Source: an uncultured bacterium
Lineage (GTDB): Bacteria > Cyanobacteriota > Vampirovibrionia > Obscuribacterales > Obscuribacteraceae
DNA: 49,624 nt
NCBI GenBank assembly: GCA_903835185.1
Contig: CAILLX010000139.1
Coordinates: forward strand, 1 to 49,624
Direction of reading: 5' to 3'
The position numbers were made by a program, and so were the translations under genes. The notes beneath the pieces are model-generated. The model was not told where the DNA came from, searched no databases, and saw only the letters and a program-made list of their open reading frames with translations. This document shows, in pieces, positions 9,220 through 19,555 of the stretch; within the stretch, counting starts at the first letter, position 1, and every line of letters begins with the position of its first letter.

Positions 9220-9452
9220 TGAACTTATCTCGTTTTCACCTCTACAATGGCATTGTCCTGATTCCTGAAGTTGCTATCACATCCGACGGCACTTACCTCG
9301 ATTGCGAGCCGGTTGCTGTTGTCAGCATCTTGGATGTTGAACAGCTGAGAATTATTGTGATGGCAACTCTGAACACTCAGGTGCGGCCCATCCTGGCAAC
9401 TGGATGCCGCTGTGTCTCAGCCTTCCTTGCTAACTTCTTCACCTTCGGCTGA
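9219..9452 (+). CDS. Small hypothetical protein coupled to lysS
   Basis: A possible 77-aa protein whose ATG overlaps the lysS stop codon (TGATG), an arrangement typical of reinitiation. The sequence (MNLSRFHLYNGIVLIPEVAI, later VVSILDVEQLRIIVMATLNT) looks like a small alpha/beta protein with a hydrophobic core. It has no domain I recognise. The last 36 bases overlap the 3' end of the convergent DUF1292 gene, which weakens the case for the C-terminal part. The true gene could be a chance open frame. The composition up to about residue 60 looks protein-like. Confidence 0.4.
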   Translation: MNLSRFHLYNGIVLIPEVAITSDGTYLDCEPVAVVSILDVEQLRIIVMATLNTQVRPILATGCRCVSAFLANFFTFG

Positions 9453-9752
9453 CTCTTCAGCTTGTTTGACCAGCTCTTCTACGTGGGCAATTACTTTCGC
9501 AAACTCTTCTTCTGACTCGATTGTCTGGAAAATAGATTGATCGTCACGTTCAGTCAGACTCATTACCACTATAGAGCCTTGATTTTCGTTGTCTTCTTCC
9601 TGTGATTCTGGCTCGCCTAAATTGAGTAGCAGTGCGTATTCCTTCTCCTCAAAAGTGAAAATGTCAAGGATCTGGCAAGAGTATGAGTGTCCATCATCAC
9701 CTTCAAGTGTGATTACAGAAGCTTGCTCGTCTTGTCCTGGTTGGCTGCTCAT
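9417..9752 (-). CDS. DUF1292 family protein
   Basis: A 111-aa acidic cytoplasmic protein of the DUF1292 (YrzB-like) family, whose function is unknown. The family pattern is visible: VITLEGDDGHSYSCQILDIF, then FEEKEYALLLNL, a positive-outcome strand GSIVVMSL, and the FQTIESEEEFAKVIAHVEEL helix at the end. It starts at ATG 9752, with GAGG eight bases upstream that overlaps the stop codon of the K+ channel gene (10 bp gap). The two are therefore almost certainly co-transcribed. Co-transcription with a channel does not by itself assign a role. Its 3' end overlaps the small frame after lysS. Confidence 0.82.
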   Translation of the reverse strand: MSSQPGQDEQASVITLEGDDGHSYSCQILDIFTFEEKEYALLLNLGEPESQEEDNENQGSIVVMSLTERDDQSIFQTIESEEEFAKVIAHVEELVKQAEESAEGEEVSKEG

Positions 9753-9762
9753 AAATAAATCC

Positions 9763-10773
9763 TCAACTTTGCTGCGCGCCTGCTAACTTTGCTAGCTTCC
9801 GCAACTCCTCTTCGGTGCCCAGAGCTATCAGTATATCCCCGACTTTGAAAACCATTTCAATCGGTGGATTTGTAATAAGCTTACCATTTTGCTTTAAAGC
9901 GAGAACCATCGCTCCTGAAGTGCGTCTTATGTCAGCGCTGCCCAGAGTTGTGTCTATGAGCTGGCAACTGTTTTGCAATATGACCTGTTGCATGCGCAGG
10001 TCGACACCGGGGCTGTGCATCACTACGTCGAGAAACTCCATCACCAGCGGATGTGTCACTGCTGTTGCCATTCTGCGCCCACAGATTACAAACGGGGAGA
10101 TTACCATGTGTGCTCCAGCAAGCTTCATTTTGTCTTCAGAACCTGGATTAGCAGATCTTGAGACAATAGTAATGTCAGGATTGAGGCTACGTGCTGACAG
10201 TGCGATGAAAGTGTTAGCTGTATCGTCGGGCAGGGCGCAGACAATACCGGCAGCTTTGTCTATCCGGGCTTCACGCAGAGTCTCGTCGGCGGAGGCATCG
10301 CCTTGCAGCACCAACATACCGAGCTTCTCAGCTGCCTTGGCAGCAGCCGAATCTGCCTCCAGTACTACAAAAGATATTTGTGTTTCTTTAAAATGCTTGC
10401 ATACCTCAGCTCCGGTGCGTCCATATCCGCACACTATCTGATGTCCTTCTAGTTGGGCAATCTGTTTCTTCATGCGTCTCATTCCAAATAGGGCAGTAGG
10501 ATTAGCTTCGAGGAATATTTCAGACATGTCGCTTACTATGTAAAGGAACAAGCCTACTCCGGTAAGGATGAAGACAATCGTATAGAGTCTTCCGAACCCA
10601 GAGAGAGGGTGGACCTCTCCGTAGCCTACAGTGGTAAGAGTTGTCACTGTCATAAAAAGAGCATCAAGCCAGTCCCAGTGCTCTATTAACATATAGCCGA
10701 TAGTGCCGCCGACCATGAGGAACATTATTCTGGCGAAGTGGTCGACTATCCGGTGTGTAAGTTCTGATGTCAA
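9763..10773 (-). CDS. Two-TM potassium channel with RCK/TrkA domains
   Basis: A 336-aa MthK/Kch-like potassium channel in the cytoplasmic membrane. There are two transmembrane helices, about residues 13-31 and 62-82. Between them is a pore helix and a canonical selectivity filter, TTLTTVGYGE (TVGYG at 48-52). A cytoplasmic RCK (TrkA-N) Rossmann domain follows from about 110, with GYGRTG nucleotide-binding loop (116-121) and an acidic residue at the end of strand 2 (VVLEAD). A TrkA-C domain at about 250-330 ends with VGDILIALGTEEEL. Gating by nucleotide or divalent cation is expected for the family. The start TTG at 10773 gives a short cytoplasmic N-terminus and its ribosome binding site is weak. 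It is followed at 10 bp by the DUF1292 gene. Confidence 0.9.
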   Translation of the reverse strand: MTSELTHRIVDHFARIMFLMVGGTIGYMLIEHWDWLDALFMTVTTLTTVGYGEVHPLSGFGRLYTIVFILTGVGLFLYIVSDMSEIFLEANPTALFGMRRMKKQIAQLEGHQIVCGYGRTGAEVCKHFKETQISFVVLEADSAAAKAAEKLGMLVLQGDASADETLREARIDKAAGIVCALPDDTANTFIALSARSLNPDITIVSRSANPGSEDKMKLAGAHMVISPFVICGRRMATAVTHPLVMEFLDVVMHSPGVDLRMQQVILQNSCQLIDTTLGSADIRRTSGAMVLALKQNGKLITNPPIEMVFKVGDILIALGTEEELRKLAKLAGAQQS

Positions 10774-10860
10774 TGGGGTTGCTTTGCTCCGGGAGGTTCC
10801 AATATTCCTTGAGCAAAGCTATCATAAGGAGGTGCTTAACAGCTATCCTTAAGCTGCTAA

Positions 10861-12365
<1,505 letters not shown>

Positions 12366-12366
<1 letters not shown>

Positions 12367-13097
12367 TGGGAAAAAAAGAAAAAGAACAGTCTGCCTCTCG
12401 GCAAGGCGAAAAGGATCATGTCAAACCAGCTATGCGGCGAGCCTATCTCTTTGGCCGCCTGGAAAATGACATCACGTTGTCGGTAATTAGAAAGCTGTTG
12501 CGTCTGAACGATCAAGATTCGACAAAAGCCATTGATCTATACATCAATTCAGCTGGTGGTAACGGTTATAACGCCGACGCCATTATTTCAATCATTCATT
12601 CTATTTCGGCCCCGGTCAATACTATTTGTTTGGGGCATGCACTGTCCGGAGCGTGTGAGATTCTTGCTTCGGGAACTGGTGTGCGCTCAAGTTATGAATT
12701 TGCCACTCTCATGTTTCACCAGACTCTCTGGGAAGCTGATGGCGATATTACTAATCTTGAAATTCAAGCAGCCCAGGGACAACGTTTTCGTAATGCTCAA
12801 GTTGAGATGCTCTCCCGTTGCACCGGACAAGACAAGCAGACTATTCGCCAGGATATAGAGCGTGATCATTATTTGTCGGCTAAGGAGGCTCTTTCTTACG
12901 GACTAATAGATAAGGTTGTTTGTCCGGCAGGCAAGAAAGGCGCAAGCAGTAAGCAGATGGGCAAAGCTGCAGCTGTTGCCAAACCTGCAGCCCAACCAGC
13001 AGCTAAAGTTGCTGCCAAAGTCTCTAAATCGAAGTCCAAGTCGAATTCAAGGGTGACACAGCGTAGTGTTGGAGGGAGGAACAAGGCGAATGGCTGA
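12366..13097 (+). CDS. ClpP-family serine protease inserted between atpD and atpC
   Basis: A 243-aa protein with a ClpP fold. Catalytic triad residues are recognisable by alignment to ClpP. Ser94 is in GHALSGACEILASG (ClpP GQAASMG), His118 is in TLMFHQTLW, and Asp167 is in ERDHYLSAKEALSYGLID. The usual ClpP oxyanion-strand region reads NSAGGNGYNA. It is probably a cytoplasmic ClpP or ClpR-like ring subunit that needs an AAA+ unfoldase. A tail of about 55 residues (from 189) is Ala/Lys/Ser-rich and likely disordered, which is unusual for ClpP. It overlaps atpD by 1 bp and atpC by 8 bp, so it must be co-translated with ATP synthase subunits. No ClpX/ClpA gene lies in the window. Whether it is the main ClpP or a paralogue cannot be told here. 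Confidence 0.85.
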
Positions 13098-13533
13098 AAG
13101 TCCAGCCAAACTTACGCTCAAGCTCATAACACCAGAGCGAATCGTTCTCGATTGTCAAGTTGATCAGGTGGTGGTGCGTGCAGTCGATGGCGAACTTGCA
13201 GTACTTCCCGGACATCAACCGTTGCTGACTGCACTGGCCATCGATATCTTGCGGTACAGGGTTGGATCAGAAGAGATGCTGGCTGCTGTTATGGGCGGTG
13301 TCATGGAGGTCAGCGGCAACGAGGTGACAGTGTTGGCCGACCTGGCCGAACTTGATGCTGAAATCGACGAGACAAGAGCTCATCAGGCTAAGTCTCGTGC
13401 TGAAGCCGAAAGGACGCAGAAAGCTGACAAGCTCGATTTGTATCTCTCTGAGGTGGCTATTGCAAAAAGTATTGCCCGCCTGAAAGCAGCCGAATGGTCT
13501 AAGCGTAAAAGTCGTCCGCCACGTGCTGATTGA
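13090..13533 (+). CDS. atpC: F1Fo ATP synthase subunit epsilon
   Basis: A 147-aa epsilon subunit of the central stalk. The N-terminal beta-sandwich spans about 6-90 (LTLKLITPERIVLDCQVDQV, GELAVLPGHQPLLTAL, MGGVMEVSGNEVTVLAD). A C-terminal helical pair rich in Ala/Glu/Lys ends in a basic tail (KRKSRPPRAD). The ATG at 13090 is preceded by GGAGGGAGG within the end of the ClpP-like gene, and the frames overlap by 8 bp. The gap 13534-13777 that follows, before the convergent cobC, contains only a weak imperfect hairpin. Confidence 0.93.
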   Translation: MAESPAKLTLKLITPERIVLDCQVDQVVVRAVDGELAVLPGHQPLLTALAIDILRYRVGSEEMLAAVMGGVMEVSGNEVTVLADLAELDAEIDETRAHQAKSRAEAERTQKADKLDLYLSEVAIAKSIARLKAAEWSKRKSRPPRAD

Positions 13534-13777
13534 ATCATATTGCCACTGGTCAGATAGAGTTATATTGAGGCTCTAACCAGGGACCCAATCTTCAAGAAGA
13601 GTGCTGTAAATCGGTTTAAATATTTCAATGATGGATATGGAGTTTGCGGGCAAATACAGATTGGCAAGTGGCTGGATTAGTGAGCTCCTCTGGACTTGCA
13701 TGACCAAATAGAAGGATAGTTTCTTCCACAGACAGTTCTCCTGACGGCAATGGCAGAATAGGTTTGCAAACAGATTC

Positions 13778-14761
13778 TCATTTGCTGTAACTTTGCAGTG
13801 CCCTGGCAAGTCTCAGCCAATCTCCTTCGCTGGAAGGTAAGCCAAAGCGTATACTTTGCGGTTCAGCAAAGTAACGTGTCAATATACTTTTGCTGGCGAG
13901 ATGATCATGCAGTTGCCTGGCGTCGCTTGCAGTCAGCCATTGAAAAAAGAGAGTGCCGCCTTCTGGTCGGCGCCCTGAGTGGCTGAGAGTCTCGACCAGA
14001 CGCGGTGAATCTGCCTGCAGCCTGCTCTTTGCTGCCACCTGCCAGCGTCTGTCGGCAAGTGCCAGTGTGGCTGCCCAGCGGGAAGGTCCGCTTATTGTCC
14101 ATGGTCCCAATTCCTGCTCCAGCGCCCAGAGAAGATCTGCTGGAGCTGCAATAAATCCGACTCTGGCACCAGCTAAGCCAAAAAACTTGCCCAGTGAGCG
14201 CAATACGATCAACCCGGGCTGACCTGCCCTGGAGATTATGCTCTCTTCTGGTGTTGGATCGATGAAAGCTTCGTCAACTATAAGCCAACCTTCGTGGCTT
14301 GTGAGCGTTGCTTGCCACTGACTCAGTTTCTTGAGTGAAAAGCGCTCACCGGTTGGGTTGTTTGGATTGCAGATAACAAGGACGTCTAATTTGTCTATCT
14401 CAATGTCTATTTCGTTAGACTGCAAAGCTGTAACAACATGTCCGCGTTTTCGCCAGGCATGAGGATGCTCGGCATAACTGGGGGCGAGAACACCTACTCG
14501 GGAGTGTGAGCGCATTGTCGGGAGCGCCTGTATTGCAGCTTGGGAGCCGGCAACCGGTAGCAGTGTCCTGCAGCTGTAATAATCGCAGGCTGCTTCCAAG
14601 AGGGTGTCATCTGCTTCAGGCAGGCGTAGCCAAATATCTGGTGGAGCTGGTGGCACAATCCAACCGTTAGGGTTGACACCGGTTGAGAGATCGAGCCATT
14701 CAGCCGCAGGAATAGCATATTTCTTAGCTGCAGCCAGTATAGCTCCACCGTGCTCAAGCAT
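13778..14761 (-). CDS. CobD/CobC-type threonine-phosphate decarboxylase (aminotransferase fold)
   Basis: A 327-aa PLP-dependent fold-type I enzyme of the histidinol-phosphate aminotransferase family. It is assigned to the cobalamin pathway as L-threonine-O-3-phosphate decarboxylase (CobD of Salmonella, CobC of Pseudomonas naming), which makes (R)-1-amino-2-propanol phosphate for the nucleotide loop. Visible motifs are EHGGAILAAAKKY at the N-terminus (a hallmark of this group), DLSTGVNPNG, CNPNNPTG, VDEAF, and SLGKFFGLAGARVGF with the Schiff-base Lys192. The ATG at 14761 overlaps the upstream cbiB stop by 8 bp, so cbiB-cobC form an operon. Assignment to cobalamin rests on the EHGG N-terminus and on context. 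Confidence 0.88.
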   Translation of the reverse strand: MLEHGGAILAAAKKYAIPAAEWLDLSTGVNPNGWIVPPAPPDIWLRLPEADDTLLEAACDYYSCRTLLPVAGSQAAIQALPTMRSHSRVGVLAPSYAEHPHAWRKRGHVVTALQSNEIDIEIDKLDVLVICNPNNPTGERFSLKKLSQWQATLTSHEGWLIVDEAFIDPTPEESIISRAGQPGLIVLRSLGKFFGLAGARVGFIAAPADLLWALEQELGPWTISGPSRWAATLALADRRWQVAAKSRLQADSPRLVETLSHSGRRPEGGTLFFQWLTASDARQLHDHLASKSILTRYFAEPQSIRFGLPSSEGDWLRLARALQSYSK

Positions 14762-15836
14762 GAAGAATACCTGCCATGAGAAGGATGAAAGTCCACAGCC
14801 AGAGACCATTTGAGACAAGTTTTACAGCCGAGTCAATATCGCCTGGTTCTGGAGAGCGACCCTTACCCAGGACTGGACGATCCTTGATTTTGCCATGATA
14901 AATAGCAGGTCCGCCAAGTTCCACTTCTAGCGCCCCGGCGCCAGCTGACATGACAGGACCAGCATTAGGGCTGTACCAGAGATGACCTTGCGTCATCCAG
15001 CAATTCCAGGCTGTCGCCACTTTGCCCAGGAGCATATAAGTTAGTGCTGTCAGTCGAGCCGGTATCCAGTTGAGCAGATCGTCAAGACGTGCAGCAGCCC
15101 AGCCGAAATGCAGATATCTCTCATTCTTATATCCCCACATTGCGTCCAGGGTGTTAGACAGCCGGTAGAGCACCACCCCTGGTGCTCCAAGCACGATGAA
15201 CCAAAACACTGGGGCAAATACAGCGTCATTGCCGTTCTCGAGAACAGATTCTATTGTGGCCTTTACGATCTCTTTGGCTGTCAGGTTGGTTGTATCGCGA
15301 CTTACTATCTGCGAGACTCGCTGCCGTGCCTGTTCGATATTGTCGTCTGCAAGAGCTGCTGACACTGCTTGCGCATGCTGGCGCAGGCTGGTGGCGCCCA
15401 GAGCCAGGTAAAGCAAGATTGCTCCCAGCGGCGCGGCAAGTGGTGGTGAACTTTGTACGGTGGCTGCTAAGAAAGTCCATGGTGCAATGGCAACAATAGT
15501 TGCAAGCGCTCCAGACAGGCGGGACCACAGCACTGATTGCTGGCTGGTCGTCGGACCTGCTGGCTGCTCAATACCGGTGTGGCAGCATGATGGTTCGCCG
15601 GGGTCCTGACTGCATTTGCTTGGATGTTTGCAATCGAGCAGGCTGGATGTCGGTGCTTCCTGATCGCTGCTGCAAAGAGAGCGTTCCTGCTTAACATAGA
15701 TATTGGATCGCAGGTAAAAAAAAGTTTCAATTCTCCTGGCAAGAAGTCCGAATCCGACCAGGGGATGCCAGCGTGAGACCTCGCCCACAAAGTGATCGAG
15801 CAAGACAGATATGAGTACAGTGAGTGCAAATGTCAT
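14754..15836 (-). CDS. cbiB: Adenosylcobinamide-phosphate synthase CbiB
   Basis: A 360-aa integral membrane protein of the CbiB/CobD family, which attaches aminopropanol (phosphate) to adenosylcobyrate. Family blocks include HPLVGFGLLARRIETFF, IVSRDTTNL, VKATIESVLENGNDAVFAPVFW, LYRLSNTLDAMWGYKNERYL, DDLLNWIPARLTALTYML and NAGPVMSAGAGALEVELGG. There is a foreign-looking insertion at residues 42-104 (nt 15525-15713), rich in Cys, Ser, Pro and Gln, between the first amphipathic segment and SRLSGALATIVA. Its position is normally a short loop. The start codon is only 33 bp from the divergent cobQ start. A TATATT about 12 bases upstream on the minus strand could be a -10 box for a nearly leaderless mRNA. 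Confidence 0.93.
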   Translation of the reverse strand: MTFALTVLISVLLDHFVGEVSRWHPLVGFGLLARRIETFFYLRSNIYVKQERSLCSSDQEAPTSSLLDCKHPSKCSQDPGEPSCCHTGIEQPAGPTTSQQSVLWSRLSGALATIVAIAPWTFLAATVQSSPPLAAPLGAILLYLALGATSLRQHAQAVSAALADDNIEQARQRVSQIVSRDTTNLTAKEIVKATIESVLENGNDAVFAPVFWFIVLGAPGVVLYRLSNTLDAMWGYKNERYLHFGWAAARLDDLLNWIPARLTALTYMLLGKVATAWNCWMTQGHLWYSPNAGPVMSAGAGALEVELGGPAIYHGKIKDRPVLGKGRSPEPGDIDSAVKLVSNGLWLWTFILLMAGILHA

Positions 15837-15869
15837 AAAGCAACAATATAAACGTGCGACAATGATACC

Positions 15870-17387
15870 ATGCGTAACAAAACTCTAATGATTCAGGGCA
15901 CCACATCTAACGCCGGCAAGAGTGCTGTGGTGACCGGATTGTGCCGCCTTCTTGCTCGCCGTGCCTGCTCTGTGGCACCTTTTAAGCCGCAGAATATGGC
16001 GCTTAATTCGGCTGTTACTGTCGACGGCGGCGAAATTGGTCGTGCTCAAGCTGTGCAAGCTGAAGCGTGTGGGCTGGAACCGCACAGCGACATGGGTCCT
16101 ATTTTGCTCAAGCCGAATTCTTCTATGGCTGCTCAGGTCATCATACAGGGACGTGTAGTGGCTGATATGGCAGCTTGTGACTATCACAACTTTAAACCCC
16201 GCGCCATGAGTGCAGTTCTTGAATCATACAGACGATTATGCCAGCGGTTCGAATACATCATAGTAGAAGGTGCAGGCAGCCCTGCTGAGATAAATTTGCG
16301 GCAAGGGGATATAGCAAATATGGGATTTGCCGAGGCTGTCGACTGCCCTGTAATCATTGTCGCCGATATTGATCGCGGAGGAGTTTTTGCTTCTCTGATA
16401 GGCACTATGAGTTTGCTGTCAGAGTCGGAGTCGCAACGTGTAAAAGGTTTCATCATTAACAGATTCCGCGGCGATGTCTCATTGTTGCGCCCGGGAGTTG
16501 ACTGGTTGGAGCAACATACTGGCAAACCAGTGCTTGCCATCTTGCCTTATCTGGAAGGTTTGCATCTTGAATCGGAAGACTCGCTTTCCCGGGAGAGCAA
16601 AGGCGCAGCGCCTGGCGCGGCTGTTGATCAATTGTGTGTAGTTGTCCCAGTGACGCCGCGGCTGGCCAATCACACAGACTTTGATGCTCTCGGTCTTCAT
16701 CCTCAGGTGAACCTCATCTTTGTCAAGGAAGGAGAGCCGCTCCCTCCCGCTGATCTCATCATTCTTGGTGGCAGTAAGAATGTGAGAGACGACCTTGCTT
16801 TTGTGCGGCGGCAAGGTTGGGATACTGCCATCATGAAACATTTACGTTTCGGTGGCAAACTTATCGGTATCTGTGGTGGTTTCCAAATGCTCGGCAGAGT
16901 TGTAAACGATCCATCCGGTCTTGAATCAGAGCCAGGAAGCTCTGCTGGTTTAGCGTTGCTTGATATGGAGACTACGCTTGAGCCGGTCAAGCAGCTGCGG
17001 CGGGTGAAAGGGACTCTCTGTCTGGGCGGGGCTGTATTAAGCGGCTATGAGATTCATATGGGAGTTTCGAGCGGAGCAGCGCTTAACAACCCGGCGACAG
17101 TTCTTAATCCCGGAGCTGAATATAGCGATGGCGCCATTTCAGCAGATAATCAGATTCTCGGGACATATATTCATGGACTGTTCGATTCCCAGTTGGCTTG
17201 CCAGGCGTTGTTGTCGTGGGCGGGGCTGGTACAGGTGCAATCTGTCGATTATGCGGCTGTTCGCAACTTCCACATTGATAGACTGGCTGATGCTCTGGAG
17301 AACAACCTGAATTTGGATCTGATTAATGCTGTATTACCTTTGCCTGTGTTACCGGAAAGCGGTCTGGTAGCGGAAGTGAGCATTTGA
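15870..17387 (+). CDS. cobQ: Cobyric acid synthase CobQ/CbiP
   Basis: A 505-aa ATP- and glutamine-dependent amidase that amidates positions b, d, e and g of adenosylcobyrinate a,c-diamide. The N-terminal dethiobiotin-synthetase-like domain has the P-loop GTTSNAGKS (10-18), [32 protein letters not shown] and [15 protein letters not shown]. The C-terminal class I glutaminase-like domain has the nucleophile Cys in [12 protein letters not shown] and the His in GTYIHGLFD. The length is typical. The start ATG lacks a Shine-Dalgarno sequence. TATAAA at 15847-15852 would place the transcript start only about 10 bases upstream. It is transcribed away from cbiB-cobC, and the riboswitch lies downstream of it, so cobQ itself is not controlled by that riboswitch. 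Confidence 0.96.
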   Translation: MRNKTLMIQGTTSNAGKSAVVTGLCRLLARRACSVAPFKPQNMALNSAVTVDGGEIGRAQAVQAEACGLEPHSDMGPILLKPNSSMAAQVIIQGRVVADMAACDYHNFKPRAMSAVLESYRRLCQRFEYIIVEGAGSPAEINLRQGDIANMGFAEAVDCPVIIVADIDRGGVFASLIGTMSLLSESESQRVKGFIINRFRGDVSLLRPGVDWLEQHTGKPVLAILPYLEGLHLESEDSLSRESKGAAPGAAVDQLCVVVPVTPRLANHTDFDALGLHPQVNLIFVKEGEPLPPADLIILGGSKNVRDDLAFVRRQGWDTAIMKHLRFGGKLIGICGGFQMLGRVVNDPSGLESEPGSSAGLALLDMETTLEPVKQLRRVKGTLCLGGAVLSGYEIHMGVSSGAALNNPATVLNPGAEYSDGAISADNQILGTYIHGLFDSQLACQALLSWAGLVQVQSVDYAAVRNFHIDRLADALENNLNLDLINAVLPLPVLPESGLVAEVSI

Positions 17388-17476
17388 CCTGTCTGAAAAT
17401 TAAGTTGCAAGCATGACGGTACCGGCGCAGTAGAGCCGGTGAAGAAAGTTATCATGATGTCGAGCCTGGCTATGTA

Positions 17477-17482
17477 TATAAT
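17477..17482 (+). promoter_or_regulatory. Consensus -10 box (TATAAT) upstream of the riboswitch
   Basis: A perfect TATAAT in TATGTATATAATC is the best promoter element of the cobQ-cobA gap. A start around 17490 would put the riboswitch at the 5' end of the cobA-cobB transcript. No good -35 is visible at 17 bp. Confidence 0.5.
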
Positions 17483-17529
17483 CTAAGCTAGTTCGTCTTC
17501 AACAAGGGGGTGGGCCGATAACGCCAATT

Positions 17530-17665
17530 CCGCATTCAGATCGCTTATGCGATTGAGCGGGGGAAGTGTGGTGAGATTCCATCGCTGTCCCGCAACTGTA
17601 AGTAGCTTTTGCTGCTAAGCCAGAGTGCCCGCCTGAATGCCCGAGCTGTAATATCCTCTTCGCGG
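17530..17665 (+). ncRNA. Cobalamin (B12) riboswitch
   Basis: The conserved core is directly readable: GGGAAGTGTGGTGAGATTCC (about 17560-17580), then GCTGTCCCGCAACTGTAAG (17584-17602), and the B12 box AAGCCAGAGTGCCCGCCT (17617-17634). These match the class I cobalamin aptamer consensus (GGTGnnAATCC, CCCGCnACTGT, AGCCAGGAGACCTGCC). The 5' and 3' borders are approximate. It is followed by an intrinsic terminator, so binding of the coenzyme should stop transcription of the cobA-cobB operon. Confidence 0.93.
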
Positions 17666-17717
17666 CAAGGAGGCTTACGCGCCAAAACAGCACTTCTGTA
17701 GTTGATTGGCAAGTTAT

Positions 17718-17745
17718 CCTGGTCCGGTGGCCAGGTTTTTTTGTC
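17718..17745 (+). terminator. Riboswitch-associated intrinsic terminator
   Basis: The stem CCTGGTC / GGCCAGG (17718-17724 and 17729-17735, one G-U pair) with loop CGGT is followed by seven T (17736-17742). It lies between the aptamer and the cobA start codon. This indicates premature termination as the expression platform rather than only RBS sequestration. Confidence 0.85.
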
Positions 17746-17849
17746 TTGCGGAAGGCAGCTGACTTTGGTTCTCGATCGTTTCCGCTGTTGTTGAGGCAGA
17801 GTGTTTGCGAGTGTCACTGCTTGTGCGAGGAATCTGAAGTTAGATAAGA

Positions 17850-18674
17850 ATGTTTGAGAATAAATGTCCACCTCTTTATGACGGCTCGCCGACTCATGTC
17901 GCCGGCAAAGTCTATCTCATCGGTGCCGGTCCTGGTGATGTTGAGCTCATGACTTTGAAAGCTGTCAGAGCGCTGTCTGTCTGTGATGTTGTTTTAATTG
18001 ATGAACTGGTTAATCCGCAAGTGCTTGATTTTGCCAGACATTCAGCTCAAGTAATAAATGTAGGTAAACGCGGCGGGCATAAGCACACGCCGCAAGAGTT
18101 TATTGAAGAACAGATGGTTGAACTGTGCCTGGCTGGCAAATGTGTAGCCCGGGTTAAAGGTGGCGATCCCTTTGTATTTGGCCGTGGCGGCGAGGAGATT
18201 GAAGCTTTAAGGGCAGCAGGAATTCCTTTTGAAGTAATAAGTGGTGTTACTGCCGGAACTGCTGTGCCTGCTGTGCTGGGGATTCCTTTGAGTCATCGTG
18301 ATTATGCGCACACTGTTGTAATGGTTACCGGGCATACGCAAAAGAACGGCAAGCAGCCAAACTGGCCAGCTCTGGTGGCAAGCGGCGGTACTCTGGTGAT
18401 TTATATGGGGATAACAAGGCTCAAAGAGATAGTCGAGCATCTGGTGTCAGCCGGGATGCCAGAGAGCACAATGGCTGCTGCTATAGAAAACGGTACCCTC
18501 CCTGACCAGAAAGATGTTGTGGCGCCTTTGGGCTCTCTGGCATCCCGTGTTGCTGATTGTGGTATCAAAAGCCCAGCTATTGTTGTCATCGGGCAGGTGG
18601 TGTCATTAGCCAGTTGTGTTCAAGATCAGTTTCACTTAGCGGCTCAGACCGTACATGTCCAGGAGGTTGTGTGA
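17850..18674 (+). CDS. cobA: Uroporphyrinogen-III C-methyltransferase
   Basis: A 274-aa SAM-dependent methyltransferase (SUMT) that converts uroporphyrinogen III to precorrin-2, the branch-point step to cobalamin and siroheme. The tetrapyrrole methylase fold is clear: [91 protein letters not shown]-like [32 protein letters not shown]. It is a stand-alone SUMT without a fused CysG siroheme domain or HemD. It is the first gene after the riboswitch and terminator. The end overlaps cbiE (GTGA). The C-terminal 20 residues go beyond the usual end of the family. Confidence 0.95.
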   Translation: MFENKCPPLYDGSPTHVAGKVYLIGAGPGDVELMTLKAVRALSVCDVVLIDELVNPQVLDFARHSAQVINVGKRGGHKHTPQEFIEEQMVELCLAGKCVARVKGGDPFVFGRGGEEIEALRAAGIPFEVISGVTAGTAVPAVLGIPLSHRDYAHTVVMVTGHTQKNGKQPNWPALVASGGTLVIYMGITRLKEIVEHLVSAGMPESTMAAAIENGTLPDQKDVVAPLGSLASRVADCGIKSPAIVVIGQVVSLASCVQDQFHLAAQTVHVQEVV

Positions 18675-19555
18675 TTACATGCATTGGGGTCGGACCCGGA
18701 GATATCGGTTTTCTCACGCAAAAAGCTGCCAGCCTTATCGGCGCTGCTGATGTTGTTGCCGGGTTTGATGCAGTGGTAAATGTGGTTGGCAGCATTATTC
18801 CAGGACGAGCCAGTGTCATCACAATGGGCTATAAGGATCAAACTGAGCGTCTAGCCGAGGTGGCTCGCCTGCACCATCAGGGAGCAATGTGCGTAGTGGT
18901 ATTTATGGGTGACATTCATTTCAGCGGCTTCCAATATCTTGAGCGGGTAGAACGTGCCTGCGGGCACAGTGTTGAAACTTTGCCCGGCATCTCCTCGGCC
19001 CAGATACTGGCATCGCGGGGACATGTGTGTTTTGATGAGACGACCTTTATTACCTTCCATCGCCGCGGTGACATTGAGCCGTTCAAGCAGCACCTCCTCC
19101 ATGTGTTACAAGATGGGCGCAACGCCATTGTCATTCCGCGTCCCTGGGATTTCATGCCGACCGATATTGCTGCCTATCTTATTGCCGAGGGGGCAGCTCC
19201 TGGGCATCGCGCTGAAGTCTGGGAGAATCTAACTGGCAGTGAGGCACACTGGACAGGAGAGCTGTGCGAGCTTGCGGTGCTGAACAAGAGTCAGACATTA
19301 CAACAGGCAGGACTTTCGGCAGGCATTGCCCGTGGCATTCAGGCAAAACCTCATACATGTGAAACTAACTCTGGTGCTCCCTGCTGTACAGAGGTATTGA
19401 AAGCGGCTCCAGGCTTCCTTCCTGATATGCCAGGGCACGTTGCTCCAGCGGCTGTTGAGCATGCTGCAAGAGGACCTTTCAGCGACATGAGCATTCTTCT
19501 TATAAGAGCCTTGCATCAGTGGCCAAGCCAACTGGAGGCGGCAGATCAAAAATGA
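18671..19555 (+). CDS. cbiE: Cobalt-precorrin-7 C5-methyltransferase CbiE, with insertion
   Basis: A 294-aa CbiE (CobL N-terminal homologue). It methylates C5 of the corrin ring in the step shared with CbiT. Motifs seen are [69 protein letters not shown] and [17 protein letters not shown]. The usual C-terminal strand [11 protein letters not shown] is present, but only after an extra segment of about 66 residues (204-269, nt 19280-19477) that contains [13 protein letters not shown] and is not part of the family. GTG at 18671 was chosen because AGGAGG is directly upstream and the protein starts at the first strand of the fold. No CbiT domain is fused and none was found nearby. Confidence 0.9.
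   Translation: MITCIGVGPGDIGFLTQKAASLIGAADVVAGFDAVVNVVGSIIPGRASVITMGYKDQTERLAEVARLHHQGAMCVVVFMGDIHFSGFQYLERVERACGHSVETLPGISSAQILASRGHVCFDETTFITFHRRGDIEPFKQHLLHVLQDGRNAIVIPRPWDFMPTDIAAYLIAEGAAPGHRAEVWENLTGSEAHWTGELCELAVLNKSQTLQQAGLSAGIARGIQAKPHTCETNSGAPCCTEVLKAAPGFLPDMPGHVAPAAVEHAARGPFSDMSILLIRALHQWPSQLEAADQK

Noticed and set aside
9815..10441. 208-codon frame antisense to the K+ channel
   Set aside because: Shadow of the channel gene, which has a clear selectivity filter and RCK domain.
13573..13809. 78-codon minus-strand frame after atpC
   Set aside because: It overlaps the end of cobC, has no ribosome binding site, and its composition (KVTANENLFANLFCHCRQ) does not look like a conserved protein.
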